DNA of 57,899 nucleotides from Blastococcus sp. TF02A-35 (lineage in GTDB: Bacteria > Actinomycetota > Actinomycetes > Mycobacteriales > Geodermatophilaceae): NCBI RefSeq assembly GCF_004571075.1, contig NZ_SPQP01000026.1, positions 1-57,899 on the forward strand. The letters run 5' to 3'. The translations under genes and the position numbers were made by a program. This document shows positions 50,288 to 57,899 of this stretch, one piece after another (within the stretch, counting starts at the first letter, position 1; every line of letters begins with the position of its first letter). The notes beneath the pieces are model-generated. The model made no database searches. It was not told the origin of the DNA and saw only the letters and a list, made by a program, of their open reading frames with translations.

Positions 50288-50318
50288 GGGCGAGGCGGCC
50301 CTCGTGGCCGCCTCGCCC
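50288..50318 (+). terminator. Hairpin between secreted protein and signal peptidase genes
   Basis: GGGCGAGGCGGCC (50288-50300), loop CTCGT, exact complement GGCCGCCTCGCCC (50306-50318). Placed 14 bases after the stop, it probably gives partial termination so that the structural protein outnumbers the peptidase. Confidence 0.75.
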
Positions 50319-50338
50319 GAACCCCGATCGGTGCCTCC

Positions 50339-52051
50339 ATGACAGCCGCATCACGAGTCGCGAGCACCAGCGCCGCAGCCGCGCTGGTGCTCGCGACCCT
50401 GTGGTTGTTCTGGCCCCAGTCGCTCGGCGGGGGCACCACGTACGTCACCACGTACGGCAGCAGCATGGAGCCCGGCTTCTCCGCCGGGGACATCGCCGTC
50501 CTGAGCGAGGCCGCCACCTACTCGGTGGGCGACGTCGTCGCCTACCGCAGCGAGTCCCTCGACACGGTCGTCATGCACCGGATCGTCGCCGCGGACGCCG
50601 ACGGGTTCGTCACCCAGGGCGACAACAACGACTTCCTGGACCAGGACCGGCCGACCCGGGACGAGATCCTCGGCACGCTGTTCTTCCGCGTCCCCAACGG
50701 CGGCCACGTGCTGGCCACGCTCACCTCGCCGTGGACGCTGGCGGTCGTCGGACTCGCCACCGTCCTGGTCGTGGGCTCGGCCAAGGTCGGCAAGGAGAGC
50801 AGGGGCCGCCGGTCGCGGCGTCGCCGCGCGCCGTCGCTCCCGATGCCCTCCCTGTCCGTCCCGTCCGTCTCCCTGCCGGCCCTCACGGGGCCGGCGCTGT
50901 CGGTCCTCCGCCCGTCGGCGGGCGCGGTCCCCCTCCTCGTGCGCGCGAAGGCCCGCCAGGTGGCGCTGGCCGCCGGGTCCGTGGCGCTCGTGGCCGCCGT
51001 CGCGGCCGCGGGGCTGTTCCTCGCCCCCTCCACGCAGGCGGGCAGCGAGACGGTCGCGGTGACCGAGGAGGGGACGTTCACCTACTCCGGGACCGCCGCC
51101 CGGGGCACCACCTACCCGGCCGGGGTCATCGAGACCGGTGACACGGTCTGGACCAAGCTCTCGACCGGCCTGACCGTGTCCTACGCCAGCACCGTCACCG
51201 GTGACGGCCTCGCCGACCTCCAGGGCGTCCTGCGCCTGGACGTCTCGATCGAGGCCCCGGACGGCTGGAGCGCCTACCTGAACAGCGGGCCGGTCGTCCC
51301 GGTGCAGGACGGCGCCGCGACCGCCAGCGTCGAAGTCGACGCGGCCGCGGCCGCCGCGGTGCTGGAGGAGCACTACGCGGAGGTCGGCGGCGCCGCCGCC
51401 GGTGCGACGCTGCGGATCACGCCCACGACGGCGACCTCGGGCACCGTCCAGGGGATCCCGTTCGAGACCGAGCCGCCCGCGACCCTCGCCTTCGCCCTCG
51501 ACCCGACCTCGCTCCGGCTGGCCGGTGAGGCCGACACCGTGCTGAGCACGCTCACCGAGACCGCCGTGCCGACCGACGAGGTCGTCCCCCGGTCGTTCGC
51601 CGTCGCCGGGGCCACCGTCCCGATCGGCGTCGCCCGCGGGGTCGCGGTCCTCGTCCTGGCCCTCGCCGTGGCCTGCGCCGCCGTCGGCGCCTGGCTGAGC
51701 CGGGGCGGTCGCGACGACCCCGCCGACGAGTTCGTCGTCCGCCACGCCGACCGGATCGTGCCGGTCGCCGCCCTCGCCGCCGGCGGCACCGTCATCGACG
51801 TCTCCGACGCCGAGTCGCTGCACCGGGTGGCGGAGCGCTTCGACACCGTCGTGCTGCACCACGCCGGCGAGGACGAGGACACCTTCGCCGTGCGCGACGT
51901 CGACGCCACCTACCGGTTCGTCGTCCCCGGTGGGTCCGGCCGCCGCGGGAAGCCCCCGGTGCCGGCGCCCCGCCCGGCGACCGCGCCCGCAGCCGACGAC
52001 TTCACGACGCCGCTGCCGCGGGTGGGCGGCCTCCGCGGCCGCATGGCCTGA
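50339..52051 (+). CDS. His-type signal peptidase I (SipW/archaeal-like) fused to DUF5305
   Basis: A 570-residue membrane protein. Residues 1-150 are an S26 signal peptidase with catalytic Ser42 in Y-G-S-S-M-E-P-G and His80 in V-V-M-H-R-I-V where bacterial type I enzymes have Lys; His is typical of the SipW/ER/archaeal branch. After a basic Ser/Pro/Arg-rich linker (about 155-200) comes a membrane helix, an extracellular-looking beta domain (about 230-410) matching the DUF5305 plan, and another helix (about 420-445) with a cytoplasmic tail. It probably processes the protein encoded just upstream. Confidence 0.85.
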   Translation: MTAASRVASTSAAAALVLATLWLFWPQSLGGGTTYVTTYGSSMEPGFSAGDIAVLSEAATYSVGDVVAYRSESLDTVVMHRIVAADADGFVTQGDNNDFLDQDRPTRDEILGTLFFRVPNGGHVLATLTSPWTLAVVGLATVLVVGSAKVGKESRGRRSRRRRAPSLPMPSLSVPSVSLPALTGPALSVLRPSAGAVPLLVRAKARQVALAAGSVALVAAVAAAGLFLAPSTQAGSETVAVTEEGTFTYSGTAARGTTYPAGVIETGDTVWTKLSTGLTVSYASTVTGDGLADLQGVLRLDVSIEAPDGWSAYLNSGPVVPVQDGAATASVEVDAAAAAAVLEEHYAEVGGAAAGATLRITPTTATSGTVQGIPFETEPPATLAFALDPTSLRLAGEADTVLSTLTETAVPTDEVVPRSFAVAGATVPIGVARGVAVLVLALAVACAAVGAWLSRGGRDDPADEFVVRHADRIVPVAALAAGGTVIDVSDAESLHRVAERFDTVVLHHAGEDEDTFAVRDVDATYRFVVPGGSGRRGKPPVPAPRPATAPAADDFTTPLPRVGGLRGRMA

Positions 52052-52055
52052 CCGC

Positions 52056-52589
52056 TCAGACCGGCTCGGTCGGCTCGTCGTCGTAGGGGCCGAGCGCCCG
52101 CTGCGTCCAGAAGACGTCGAGCCACCGCCCGTGCTTGAAGCCGATCCGCCGGTAGGTGCCGATCGGCTCGAACCCCATCGCGGTGTGCAGCCCGGTGCTG
52201 GGCTCGTTGGGCAGCGTGATGCAGGCGACGGCGGTGCGGAAGCCGCGCTCGGCCAGCCGGGCGAAGAGCGCCTCGTAGAGCACGCGCCCGCCCCCGCGCC
52301 GACGTCGTCCGCCGTCCAGGTAGACGCTCACCTCGCACGACCACCGGTACGCCGCCCGCTCCTTGTAGGGGCCGGCGTAGGCGTATCCGACGACGGCGCC
52401 GTCCTCCTCCAGCACCAGCCAGGCGTGTGCGCGCTGCGCCGCGGCGATGCGCTCGGCCATCTGCGCCGCGGACGGCGGCTCGAGCTCGAAGGTGATCGCC
52501 GTGTCGGTGACGTAGGGGGCGTAGACCGCGGCGCAGGCGGCCGCGTCGTCCGCGGTGGCGTCGCGCACGACCGGAGCAGAGGAACCCAT
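52056..52589 (-). CDS. Phosphinothricin/methionine-sulfone N-acetyltransferase-like GNAT
   Basis: A 177-residue GNAT. A-D-D-A-A-A-C-A-A-V-Y-A-P-Y-V, A-Y-R-W-S-C-E-V-S-V-Y-L and F-K-H-G-R-W-L-D-V-F-W-T-Q are hallmark segments of the PAT/MddA family, which acetylates phosphinothricin and methionine sulfoximine/sulfone. The acetyl-CoA loop (R-R-R-R-G-G-G-R) is Arg/Gly-rich. Resistance itself is not proven. ATG 52589 is preferred to TTG/GTG just before it. Confidence 0.88.
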   Translation of the reverse strand: MGSSAPVVRDATADDAAACAAVYAPYVTDTAITFELEPPSAAQMAERIAAAQRAHAWLVLEEDGAVVGYAYAGPYKERAAYRWSCEVSVYLDGGRRRRGGGRVLYEALFARLAERGFRTAVACITLPNEPSTGLHTAMGFEPIGTYRRIGFKHGRWLDVFWTQRALGPYDDEPTEPV

Positions 52590-52631
52590 GATCACCAACG
52601 GTAGAGAGCGGCTCCGCTAGCGTCGCGCGCC

Positions 52632-53789
52632 GTGCCCGCCGCCCCGTCGTCGACGACCGTCGCCGGGCTGGTGACCGCCCTCGTCGGGTTCCTCAGCTCC
52701 TTCGCCGTGGTGCTCACCGGCCTGCGCGCGGTCGGCGCCTCGCCGGGCCAGGCGGCCTCCGGGCTGGTGGTCCTGTCGGTCGCGATGGGCCTGAGCACCG
52801 TGCTCCTGGCCCAGCGCACCCGGATGCCGGTCACGGTCGCCTGGTCGACCCCCGGCGCGGCCCTGCTGGCCACCGCCTCCGCGCCGTCCTGGGAGGTGGC
52901 CGTCGGCGCGTTCGTCCTCGTCGGGGCGCTGGTCCTGCTCACCGCGGTGTGGCCCCGCCTCGGCAGCGCGATCGGGGCGATCCCGCCGGTGCTGGCGCAG
53001 GCGATGCTCGCCGGCGTCCTGGTGCCGCTGTGCCTGCAGCCGGTCCGCGCGGTGCTGGAGATCCCCTGGCTGGTGGTCCCGGTGGTCGTGGTCTGGGTGG
53101 TCCTGCTGCGGCTGTCACCGCGCTGGGCGGTGCCGGCCGCGTTCCTGGTCACCCTGGGCCTCATCGGCTGGCTGGCCCTGCGCGACGGCGGGGTCGCGGC
53201 GGCGGCGCTCGTCCCCCGGCTGGAGTGGACGACCCCGGACCTCGGGTCGGTCGCGGTGGTGGGGCTCGCCCTGCCGCTGTTCCTCGTCACGATGGCCTCG
53301 CAGAACGTGCCGGGGATGGCGGTCCTCGCGTCCTACGGCTACCGGGCGCCCTGGCGGCCGGCCATGGCCGTCACCGGCGCCGGCACGGTGCTGGGCGCGC
53401 CGTTCGGCGGTCACGCGATCAACCTGGCGGCGATCAGCGCCGCTCTCGCGGCCGGACCGGAGGCCGACGCCGACCCCGCGCGCCGCTACCTCGCCGCGCG
53501 CACCGCCGGCCTGGCCTACGTCGGGCTCGCGCTCGTCTCCGCCGCGGTCGCCGCGCTCGTCGTCAGCGCGCCGGCCGGTCTCGTCGCCGCGGCGGCGGGG
53601 CTGGCCCTGTGGCCGGTCCTGGCGTCGTCGCTGAGCGCCGCGCTGGCGCGCGCCGAGGACCGCATCCCCGTCCTGGGGACCCTGCTGGTCGCCGTCAGCG
53701 GGATCACGGTCGGCGGCGTCGGCTCGGCCTTCTGGTCGCTGGTGGTGGGGCTTGCCCTGTGGGCGTGGTTCCGGCCGTCCCCCGCCTGA
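52632..53789 (+). CDS. benE: BenE-family benzoate/H+ symporter-like transporter
   Basis: A 385-residue membrane protein with about twelve helices. BenE motifs include V-A-W-S-T-P-G-A-A-L-L-A (substrate site of helix 3), A-I-P-P-V-L-A-Q-A-M-L-A-G-V-L and T-M-A-S-Q-N-V-P-G-M-A-V-L plus G-A-P-F-G-G-H-A-I-N-L-A-A-I. No benzoate degradation genes are nearby, so the substrate may be another aromatic acid. TAGCGT eight bases before the GTG suggests a leaderless transcript. Confidence 0.9.
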   Translation: MPAAPSSTTVAGLVTALVGFLSSFAVVLTGLRAVGASPGQAASGLVVLSVAMGLSTVLLAQRTRMPVTVAWSTPGAALLATASAPSWEVAVGAFVLVGALVLLTAVWPRLGSAIGAIPPVLAQAMLAGVLVPLCLQPVRAVLEIPWLVVPVVVVWVVLLRLSPRWAVPAAFLVTLGLIGWLALRDGGVAAAALVPRLEWTTPDLGSVAVVGLALPLFLVTMASQNVPGMAVLASYGYRAPWRPAMAVTGAGTVLGAPFGGHAINLAAISAALAAGPEADADPARRYLAARTAGLAYVGLALVSAAVAALVVSAPAGLVAAAAGLALWPVLASSLSAALARAEDRIPVLGTLLVAVSGITVGGVGSAFWSLVVGLALWAWFRPSPA

Positions 53790-53795
53790 GGGGCG

Positions 53796-54629
53796 TCAGC
53801 GGCGCCAGAAGTCGAAGCGGTCGCGCCCCGGTCGGAAGCCGGCGGCCTCGGCGACCGCGACGGCCAGCTCGAACTTCTGCCCGACGGCCGTGGGCGCGTG
53901 CGCGTCGCTGCCGAAGCTGACCGCCTCGCCGCCCTCCTCGTGGAACCAGCGGATCTGGTCCGCGGAGGCGAGCGGGCTGCTGGTGTTGATCTCCAGCGCG
54001 CGGCCGCTGCCGGCCAGCGCCCGGAACACCGCCCGGTACTCCTCCTCGTAGTCCTTCTCCACGTACCGGTGGCTGCCGCCGGGCCAGTACCGCCGGGGGA
54101 AGTCCACGTGCGCGAGGACCTGGAAGACGTCGCTGCCCTCGATCATGCCGACCATCTCGCCGAGGTAGCGGCGCATCGTGGCGTCGGCGTCCCCGTGCAG
54201 CAGCCGGCCGACGCCGACCAGGCGGCCCTCGTCGGCCAGGGAGTGCAGCGAGCCGAGGACCCGGTCGACCGGGGAGTCCTCGAGGTGCTTGGCGATGCTG
54301 GCGGCGAACAGGTGCGGCTCGCCGGTCTCGATCCCGGACCAGATGCGCAGCTCGGGGAAGCGGTCGCGGCACTCGGCGAGCTCGGCGAAGTAGCCCTCGA
54401 CGTCGATGGGCAGCTGGTGGGCCGGGTAGCGGTCGACCAGCCCCTGTTCGGTGGCGCGGTCCTCGGCCTGCCAGACGGTGAAGTCCAGGTGCTCGGTGAA
54501 CGCGATCGCCGGAAGCCCCTGGGCGACCGCCCGCTCGCAGGCCTTGCGCATCGTGGAGGAGTCCGGCGTGTCCCACGACCAGTGGGTGTGCACGTGGTTG
54601 TCGGGCGGGAGCTGTCCCTCGTGTTCCAT
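53796..54629 (-). CDS. PHP-domain phosphatase (histidinol-phosphatase-like)
   Basis: A 277-residue PHP protein. Metal-binding motifs: N-H-V-H-T-H-W-S-W-D near the start, F-T-E-H-L-D-F, G-I-E-T-G-E-P-H, L-G-S-L-H-S-L, A-H-V-D-F-P-R-R and G-S-D-A-H-A-P. This is the HisK-like set, which may act on histidinol phosphate; no his genes are near and other phosphoesters are possible. Divergent from the RecQ gene with about 80 bases between. Confidence 0.88.
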   Translation of the reverse strand: MEHEGQLPPDNHVHTHWSWDTPDSSTMRKACERAVAQGLPAIAFTEHLDFTVWQAEDRATEQGLVDRYPAHQLPIDVEGYFAELAECRDRFPELRIWSGIETGEPHLFAASIAKHLEDSPVDRVLGSLHSLADEGRLVGVGRLLHGDADATMRRYLGEMVGMIEGSDVFQVLAHVDFPRRYWPGGSHRYVEKDYEEEYRAVFRALAGSGRALEINTSSPLASADQIRWFHEEGGEAVSFGSDAHAPTAVGQKFELAVAVAEAAGFRPGRDRFDFWRR

Positions 54630-54710
54630 CGCTTGTGGATTCTCCACCCGTGTCCCCAGGTCGCGCGCGGGCACCCGTCGCTGTCGGCGGTCGTGCCTAC
54701 TGTCGTGCCC

Positions 54711-56933
54711 ATGACCACCGCTGCCCCGCCGTCGGAGATCGCCGACGAGGCCCTGCAGATCCTGCGCGAGCTCACCGGCCGGCCCGACGCGGTCTTCCGC
54801 GAGGGGCAGGACGCCGCCGTGGCCGCGCTGGTCGAGCGCTCGCAGCGGGCGCTCGTCGTGCAGCGGACGGGCTGGGGCAAGTCGGCGGTCTACTTCGTGT
54901 CGACGGCGCTGCTGCGCCGCAGGGGCAAGGGACCGACCTTGCTCGTGAGCCCGCTCCTGGCCCTCATGCGCGACCAGGTGGCCGCCGCCTCCCGCGCCGG
55001 CATCCGCGCGGTCGAGATCTCCAGCGCGAACATGACCGAGTGGGACGACATCGCCGCGCGCCTCGCGGCCGACGACGTCGACGTCCTGCTGGTCTCCCCC
55101 GAGCGGCTCACCAACCCGCGCTTCCGCGAGGAGCAGCTCCCCGGGCTGGTCGCCCGCTGCGGCCTGGTGGTGGTCGACGAGGCGCACTGCGTCTCCGACT
55201 GGGGCCACGACTTCCGGCCCGACTACCGCCGCATCCGCGACCTGCTGGGCACGCTCCCGGCCGGCACGCCGGTCCTGGCCACGACGGCGACGGCGAACGA
55301 GCGCGTGGTGGCCGACGTCGCCGAGCAGCTGGGCGCCGGCGGCGTCGAGGTGACGACGGTCCGCGGCCCGCTGTCCCGCGACTCGCTGCGGCTGGGCGTC
55401 CTGCGGCTGCCGTCGGACCGCGCGCGGCTGGCCTGGCTCGCCTCGCACCTGGACGACCTGCCGGGCAGCGGCATCGTCTACACGCTCACCGTCGCCGCGG
55501 CCGAGGAGACGGCGAACCTGCTGCGCGACGCCGGCCACGAGGTGCGCGCCTACACCGGCCGGCTCGACGACGCCGACCGCAAGGACGCCGAGGAGGCGCT
55601 GCGGGAGAACCGGGTCAAGGCGCTGGTCGCCACGTCGGCCCTCGGCATGGGGTTCGACAAGCCCGACCTCGGCTTCGTCGTCCACCTCGGGGCGCCGTCG
55701 TCGCCGGTCAGCTACTACCAGCAGGTCGGCCGTGCCGGCCGCGCCGTCGAGCACGCCGACGTCCTGCTCCTCCCCGGCCCGGAGGACATCGCGATCTGGC
55801 AGTGGTTCGCGACCTCGTCCATGCCGCGGGAGGACCACGCTGCCGCCGTCCTCTCCGCGATGGCGGACGGCAAGGCGTGGTCGGTCGCCCGCCTGGAGAC
55901 GGTCGCCGACGTGCGCCGCTCCCGCCTGGAGCTGCTGCTCAAGGTCCTCGCCGTCGACGGCGCCGTGGAGCGGGTGCAGGGCGGCTGGCGCTCGACCGGT
56001 CAGCCCTGGGTCTACGACGCCGACCGCTACGGCCGCGTCACGCGCACCCGTGAGGCCGAGCAGCGGGCGATGCTCACCTACGCCAAGCCGGTGGACGAGG
56101 CGGAGTGCCGCATGGCGTTCCTGCAGTCCGCCCTGGACGACCCGACCGCCGCACCGTGCGGGCGGTGCGACGTCTGCGCCGGCCCCTGGTACCCCACCGA
56201 CGTCCCGGAGGCCGCCGCGGAGAAGGCGTCCGCCGCGCTGGACCGCCCCGGCGTGGAACTGGCCCCCCGTGCCATGTGGCCGACGGGCGCCGACCGGCTG
56301 GGCGTCGACGTGAAGGGCAAGATCCCGCCGTCGGAGCAGATGGCGACCGGTCGTGCGGTCGCCCGCCTGACCGACCTCGGCTGGGGCCAGCGGCTGCGCA
56401 CCCTCCTCGGGGACGACGGCGTCGGCGGGGTGGTCGAGCTCGACCTCGAGGCGCCCGGTCTGGAGGAGGACCCGGACGCGGCCTTCGACGTCCCGGTGCG
56501 GCGCTCGGTCTCCGACGTCCCGCCGGATGAGGAGCTCCTGCGGGCATGCGGGCGCGTGCTCGCCGCGTGGGACTGGGCGGAGCGGCCGGCCGCGGTCGTG
56601 GCGGTCCCGTCCCGCCGCCGTCCGCAGCTGGTCAGCGGTGTGGCCCAGGGGCTGGCCCGGATGGGGCGGCTCCCCTACCTCGGCGAGCTCTCCCTCGCCC
56701 ACGGCGGCCCGACCGGCCAGCCCGGCGGCAACAGCGCCTTCCGGCTGGCCGCGGTGTGGGACCGCATCGTGGTCGGGCCGGAGCTGCGGGAGCGCCTGGC
56801 CGAGGTGTCGGGCCCGGTGCTGCTCGTGGACGACCTGGCCGACTCCCGCTGGACGATGACCGTGGCCGGCCGGGAGCTCCGGCGGGCCGGTGCCTCGGCA
56901 GTGCTGCCCTTCGCGCTGGCGCTCACCGCCTGA
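54711..56933 (+). CDS. RecQ-family DNA helicase fused to a phosphoribosyltransferase-like domain
   Basis: A 740-residue protein. Helicase core: Walker A T-G-W-G-K-S (residues 53-58; Trp replaces a Gly), D-E-A-H-C-V-S-D-W-G-H-D-F-R-P-D-Y, T-A-T-A-N and Q-Q-V-G-R-A-G-R. Zinc site: E-C-R-M-A-F with C-G-R-C-D-V-C. The last about 200 residues are not an HRDC domain but end V-L-L-V-D-D-L-A-D-S-R-W-T-M-T, a PRPP-binding loop of type I phosphoribosyltransferases. TACTGT seven bases before the ATG suggests a leaderless transcript. Confidence 0.9.
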   Translation: MTTAAPPSEIADEALQILRELTGRPDAVFREGQDAAVAALVERSQRALVVQRTGWGKSAVYFVSTALLRRRGKGPTLLVSPLLALMRDQVAAASRAGIRAVEISSANMTEWDDIAARLAADDVDVLLVSPERLTNPRFREEQLPGLVARCGLVVVDEAHCVSDWGHDFRPDYRRIRDLLGTLPAGTPVLATTATANERVVADVAEQLGAGGVEVTTVRGPLSRDSLRLGVLRLPSDRARLAWLASHLDDLPGSGIVYTLTVAAAEETANLLRDAGHEVRAYTGRLDDADRKDAEEALRENRVKALVATSALGMGFDKPDLGFVVHLGAPSSPVSYYQQVGRAGRAVEHADVLLLPGPEDIAIWQWFATSSMPREDHAAAVLSAMADGKAWSVARLETVADVRRSRLELLLKVLAVDGAVERVQGGWRSTGQPWVYDADRYGRVTRTREAEQRAMLTYAKPVDEAECRMAFLQSALDDPTAAPCGRCDVCAGPWYPTDVPEAAAEKASAALDRPGVELAPRAMWPTGADRLGVDVKGKIPPSEQMATGRAVARLTDLGWGQRLRTLLGDDGVGGVVELDLEAPGLEEDPDAAFDVPVRRSVSDVPPDEELLRACGRVLAAWDWAERPAAVVAVPSRRRPQLVSGVAQGLARMGRLPYLGELSLAHGGPTGQPGGNSAFRLAAVWDRIVVGPELRERLAEVSGPVLLVDDLADSRWTMTVAGRELRRAGASAVLPFALALTA

Positions 56934-56944
56934 GTTCTCCACAG

Positions 56945-56968
56945 CTTTTCGCACACATGTGCGAAAAG
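56945..56968. promoter_or_regulatory. LexA-like palindrome upstream of the AlkB gene
   Basis: CTTTTCGCAC, ACAT, GTGCGAAAAG: ten-base perfect arms. The core TCGCAC-N4-GTGCGA differs from the actinobacterial SOS box TCGAAC-N4-GTTCGA at one symmetrical pair. TAGCGT (56975-56980), the probable minus-10 of the next gene, follows six bases later, so a bound repressor would cover the promoter. It could instead be part of the recQ terminator. Confidence 0.55.
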
Positions 56969-56987
56969 TCCGGGTAGCGTCATCCCC

Positions 56988-57614
56988 ATGACGCTGGCGC
57001 ACCAGCCCTCCATGTGGGACCTCGCCGAGGAGGCGACGCTCGCCCCGCTCGCCGGGGTCGTCCGCCACCAGCTCGGCCGCGGCGCGTGGGTCGACCACCT
57101 GCCGGGCTGGGTCTCCGGCTCCGACGAGGTGCTCGAGGTCCTGCTGGGGGACATCGGCTGGCGGGAGGACCGCCGCCAGATGTACGAGCGCGAGGTGGCG
57201 GTGCCGCGGCTGCTGCGCTGGTACGGCGGGGGCGAGCGGCTGCCGCACGCGCTCCTCACCGAGGCGCGGGAGGAGCTGAACCGTCACTACAGCCCCGAGC
57301 TCGGCGAGCCCTTCGTGTCCGCCGGCATGTGCCTGTACCGCGACGGGCGGGACAGCGTGGCCTGGCACGGCGACCGGATCGGCCGCGGGCGCTCCGCCGA
57401 CACGATGGTCGCGATCGTGTCCTTCGGGTCCCCCCGTCCGCTCCTGCTGCGCCCGGTCGGCGGCGGCGAGTCCCTGCGGTTCCCGCTGGGGCACGGCGAC
57501 CTCGTGGTGATGGGCGGTTCCTGCCAGCGCACGTGGGAGCACTGCATCCCGAAGACGACCAAGCCGGTGGGACCTCGCGTCAGCGTCCAGTTCCGCCCTC
57601 GCGGAGTCGCCTGA
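56988..57614 (+). CDS. alkB: AlkB-type 2-oxoglutarate/Fe(II)-dependent dioxygenase
   Basis: A 208-residue enzyme of the AlkB family, which oxidatively removes alkyl groups from damaged nucleobases. The iron ligands are the H-x-D of V-A-W-H-G-D and the His in R-T-W-E-H-C-I-P-K; the 2-oxoglutarate-binding Arg pair is in R-V-S-V-Q-F-R-P. N-R-H-Y, I-V-S-F-G and H-G-D-L-V-V-M-G-G are further family motifs. Next to a RecQ helicase and under a LexA-like palindrome, it is likely part of a DNA damage response. Confidence 0.92.
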   Translation: MTLAHQPSMWDLAEEATLAPLAGVVRHQLGRGAWVDHLPGWVSGSDEVLEVLLGDIGWREDRRQMYEREVAVPRLLRWYGGGERLPHALLTEAREELNRHYSPELGEPFVSAGMCLYRDGRDSVAWHGDRIGRGRSADTMVAIVSFGSPRPLLLRPVGGGESLRFPLGHGDLVVMGGSCQRTWEHCIPKTTKPVGPRVSVQFRPRGVA

Positions 57615-57899
57615 CCTGCATGTTCTCGCCCGGGGACGCCCACCGGAGGGTCCCGTGGGGACCCCCCGTGCAGGCCCCGAAATCGTCGTGTAATGTTCTC
57701 TCTGCGCCCCACGGGAGGCCCGCAAGGGACACCGAGGAGCCCCCCACGGGGATGGCTCTGGAAGCGGCGTAAAGTTGGACATCCAGCCAGGGACGAAGCC
57801 CGGAAGGGTCGAGTTTCTGCGCGTCCGCTCCTTGAGAACTCAACAGCGTGCCGAAAGTCAGTGCCAAGTAATACCCCGTGCCAGGGCTTTGTGCTCCTG
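57615..57899 (+). promoter_or_regulatory. rRNA operon promoter and leader (16S gene begins beyond the window)
   Basis: No gene. TGTAAT at about 57689-57694 with GTTCTCTCTGCGC following looks like a minus-10 and start region of an rrn promoter. The downstream CTTGAGAACTCAACAG and GTGCCGAAAGTCAGTGCCAAG are typical of actinobacterial 16S rRNA leaders (antitermination and RNase III processing zone). The 16S rRNA gene should start within roughly 100 bases past the right edge. Confidence 0.7.

Noticed and set aside
1-57899. CRISPR arrays, insertion sequences, integrases and tRNA genes
   Set aside because: No regularly spaced direct repeats, transposase or integrase motifs, or tRNA cloverleafs were seen on reading; a tRNA-Sec, which would be especially relevant, is not in the window.

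Overview
The window is very G+C-rich double-stranded chromosomal DNA from an actinobacterium. Almost every real gene uses G or C in the third codon position, starts on ATG or GTG, and often overlaps its neighbour by GTGA. Gene content (ykoEDC thiamine uptake with a TPP riboswitch, stand-alone actinobacterial rpsD, an IdeR/DtxR-type iron box, many SpoIIE-type phosphatases) and an apparent selenocysteine codon written as TAG point to the family Geodermatophilaceae (Blastococcus or Geodermatophilus type). That placement is inference. There is no phage, IS element, CRISPR array or tRNA gene that I can see. The right edge stops just before a 16S rRNA gene, in an rrn leader.

Layout. 1-1.5 kb: end of an unknown gene and a gene-free stretch. 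1.5-4.5 kb: GAF/PAS/PP2C phosphatase with a convergent RsbW-like kinase. 4.6-7.6 kb: ECF thiamine-precursor transporter under a TPP riboswitch. 7.6-16.7 kb: housekeeping and detoxification genes (Nramp metal transporter, SDR, GNAT, rhodanese, hydrolase, quinone reductase, ArsR/SRPBCC pair with operator, MsrA, RlmG-like methyltransferase, phosphoribosyltransferase). 16.8-22.9 kb: MEDS/HATPase regulator, membrane diguanylate cyclase, ATP-dependent DNA ligase, SulP transporter, DUF1992 protein. 23-30 kb: small proteins, a divergent MarR/ABC-exporter pair, an Old Yellow Enzyme, PAS-GGDEF, RibD-like reductase and GAF-EAL protein.

30.0-33.9 kb (minus strand) is a compact candidate RiPP locus: a 106-aa precursor-like peptide, an attenuator-like hairpin, a B12-type radical SAM maturase with CX7CX2C, a separate propeptide-like protein, and a subtilisin-like protease without signal or propeptide. 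34.3-39.7 kb: oxidoreductases, a serine hydrolase, a second GAF-EAL paralogue and a hypothetical protein.

39741-40394 is the most remarkable gene: a thioredoxin/peroxiredoxin-fold protein whose reading frame is interrupted only by TAG at codon 26, exactly where the first redox cysteine of a W-C-P-Y-C motif belongs, followed at the right distance by a SECIS-like hairpin with a GGUC loop. I read it as a UAG-encoded selenoprotein.

40.4-57.6 kb: uracil/xanthine permease, two small membrane proteins, an iron-box-controlled DUF2470 gene beside rpsD, two more SpoIIE phosphatases, KptA, a soluble MCP-like protein, a small secreted protein with its own His-type (SipW/archaeal-like) signal peptidase fused to DUF5305, a GNAT, a BenE-type transporter, a PHP phosphatase, a RecQ-phosphoribosyltransferase fusion and an AlkB-type dioxygenase preceded by a LexA-like palindrome. 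The recurring theme is stress sensing (three PP2C phosphatases, two anti-sigma-type kinases, two GGDEF and two EAL proteins) together with redox and DNA repair functions. Several genes carry a TANNNT hexamer 6-8 bases before the start codon, suggesting leaderless transcripts.
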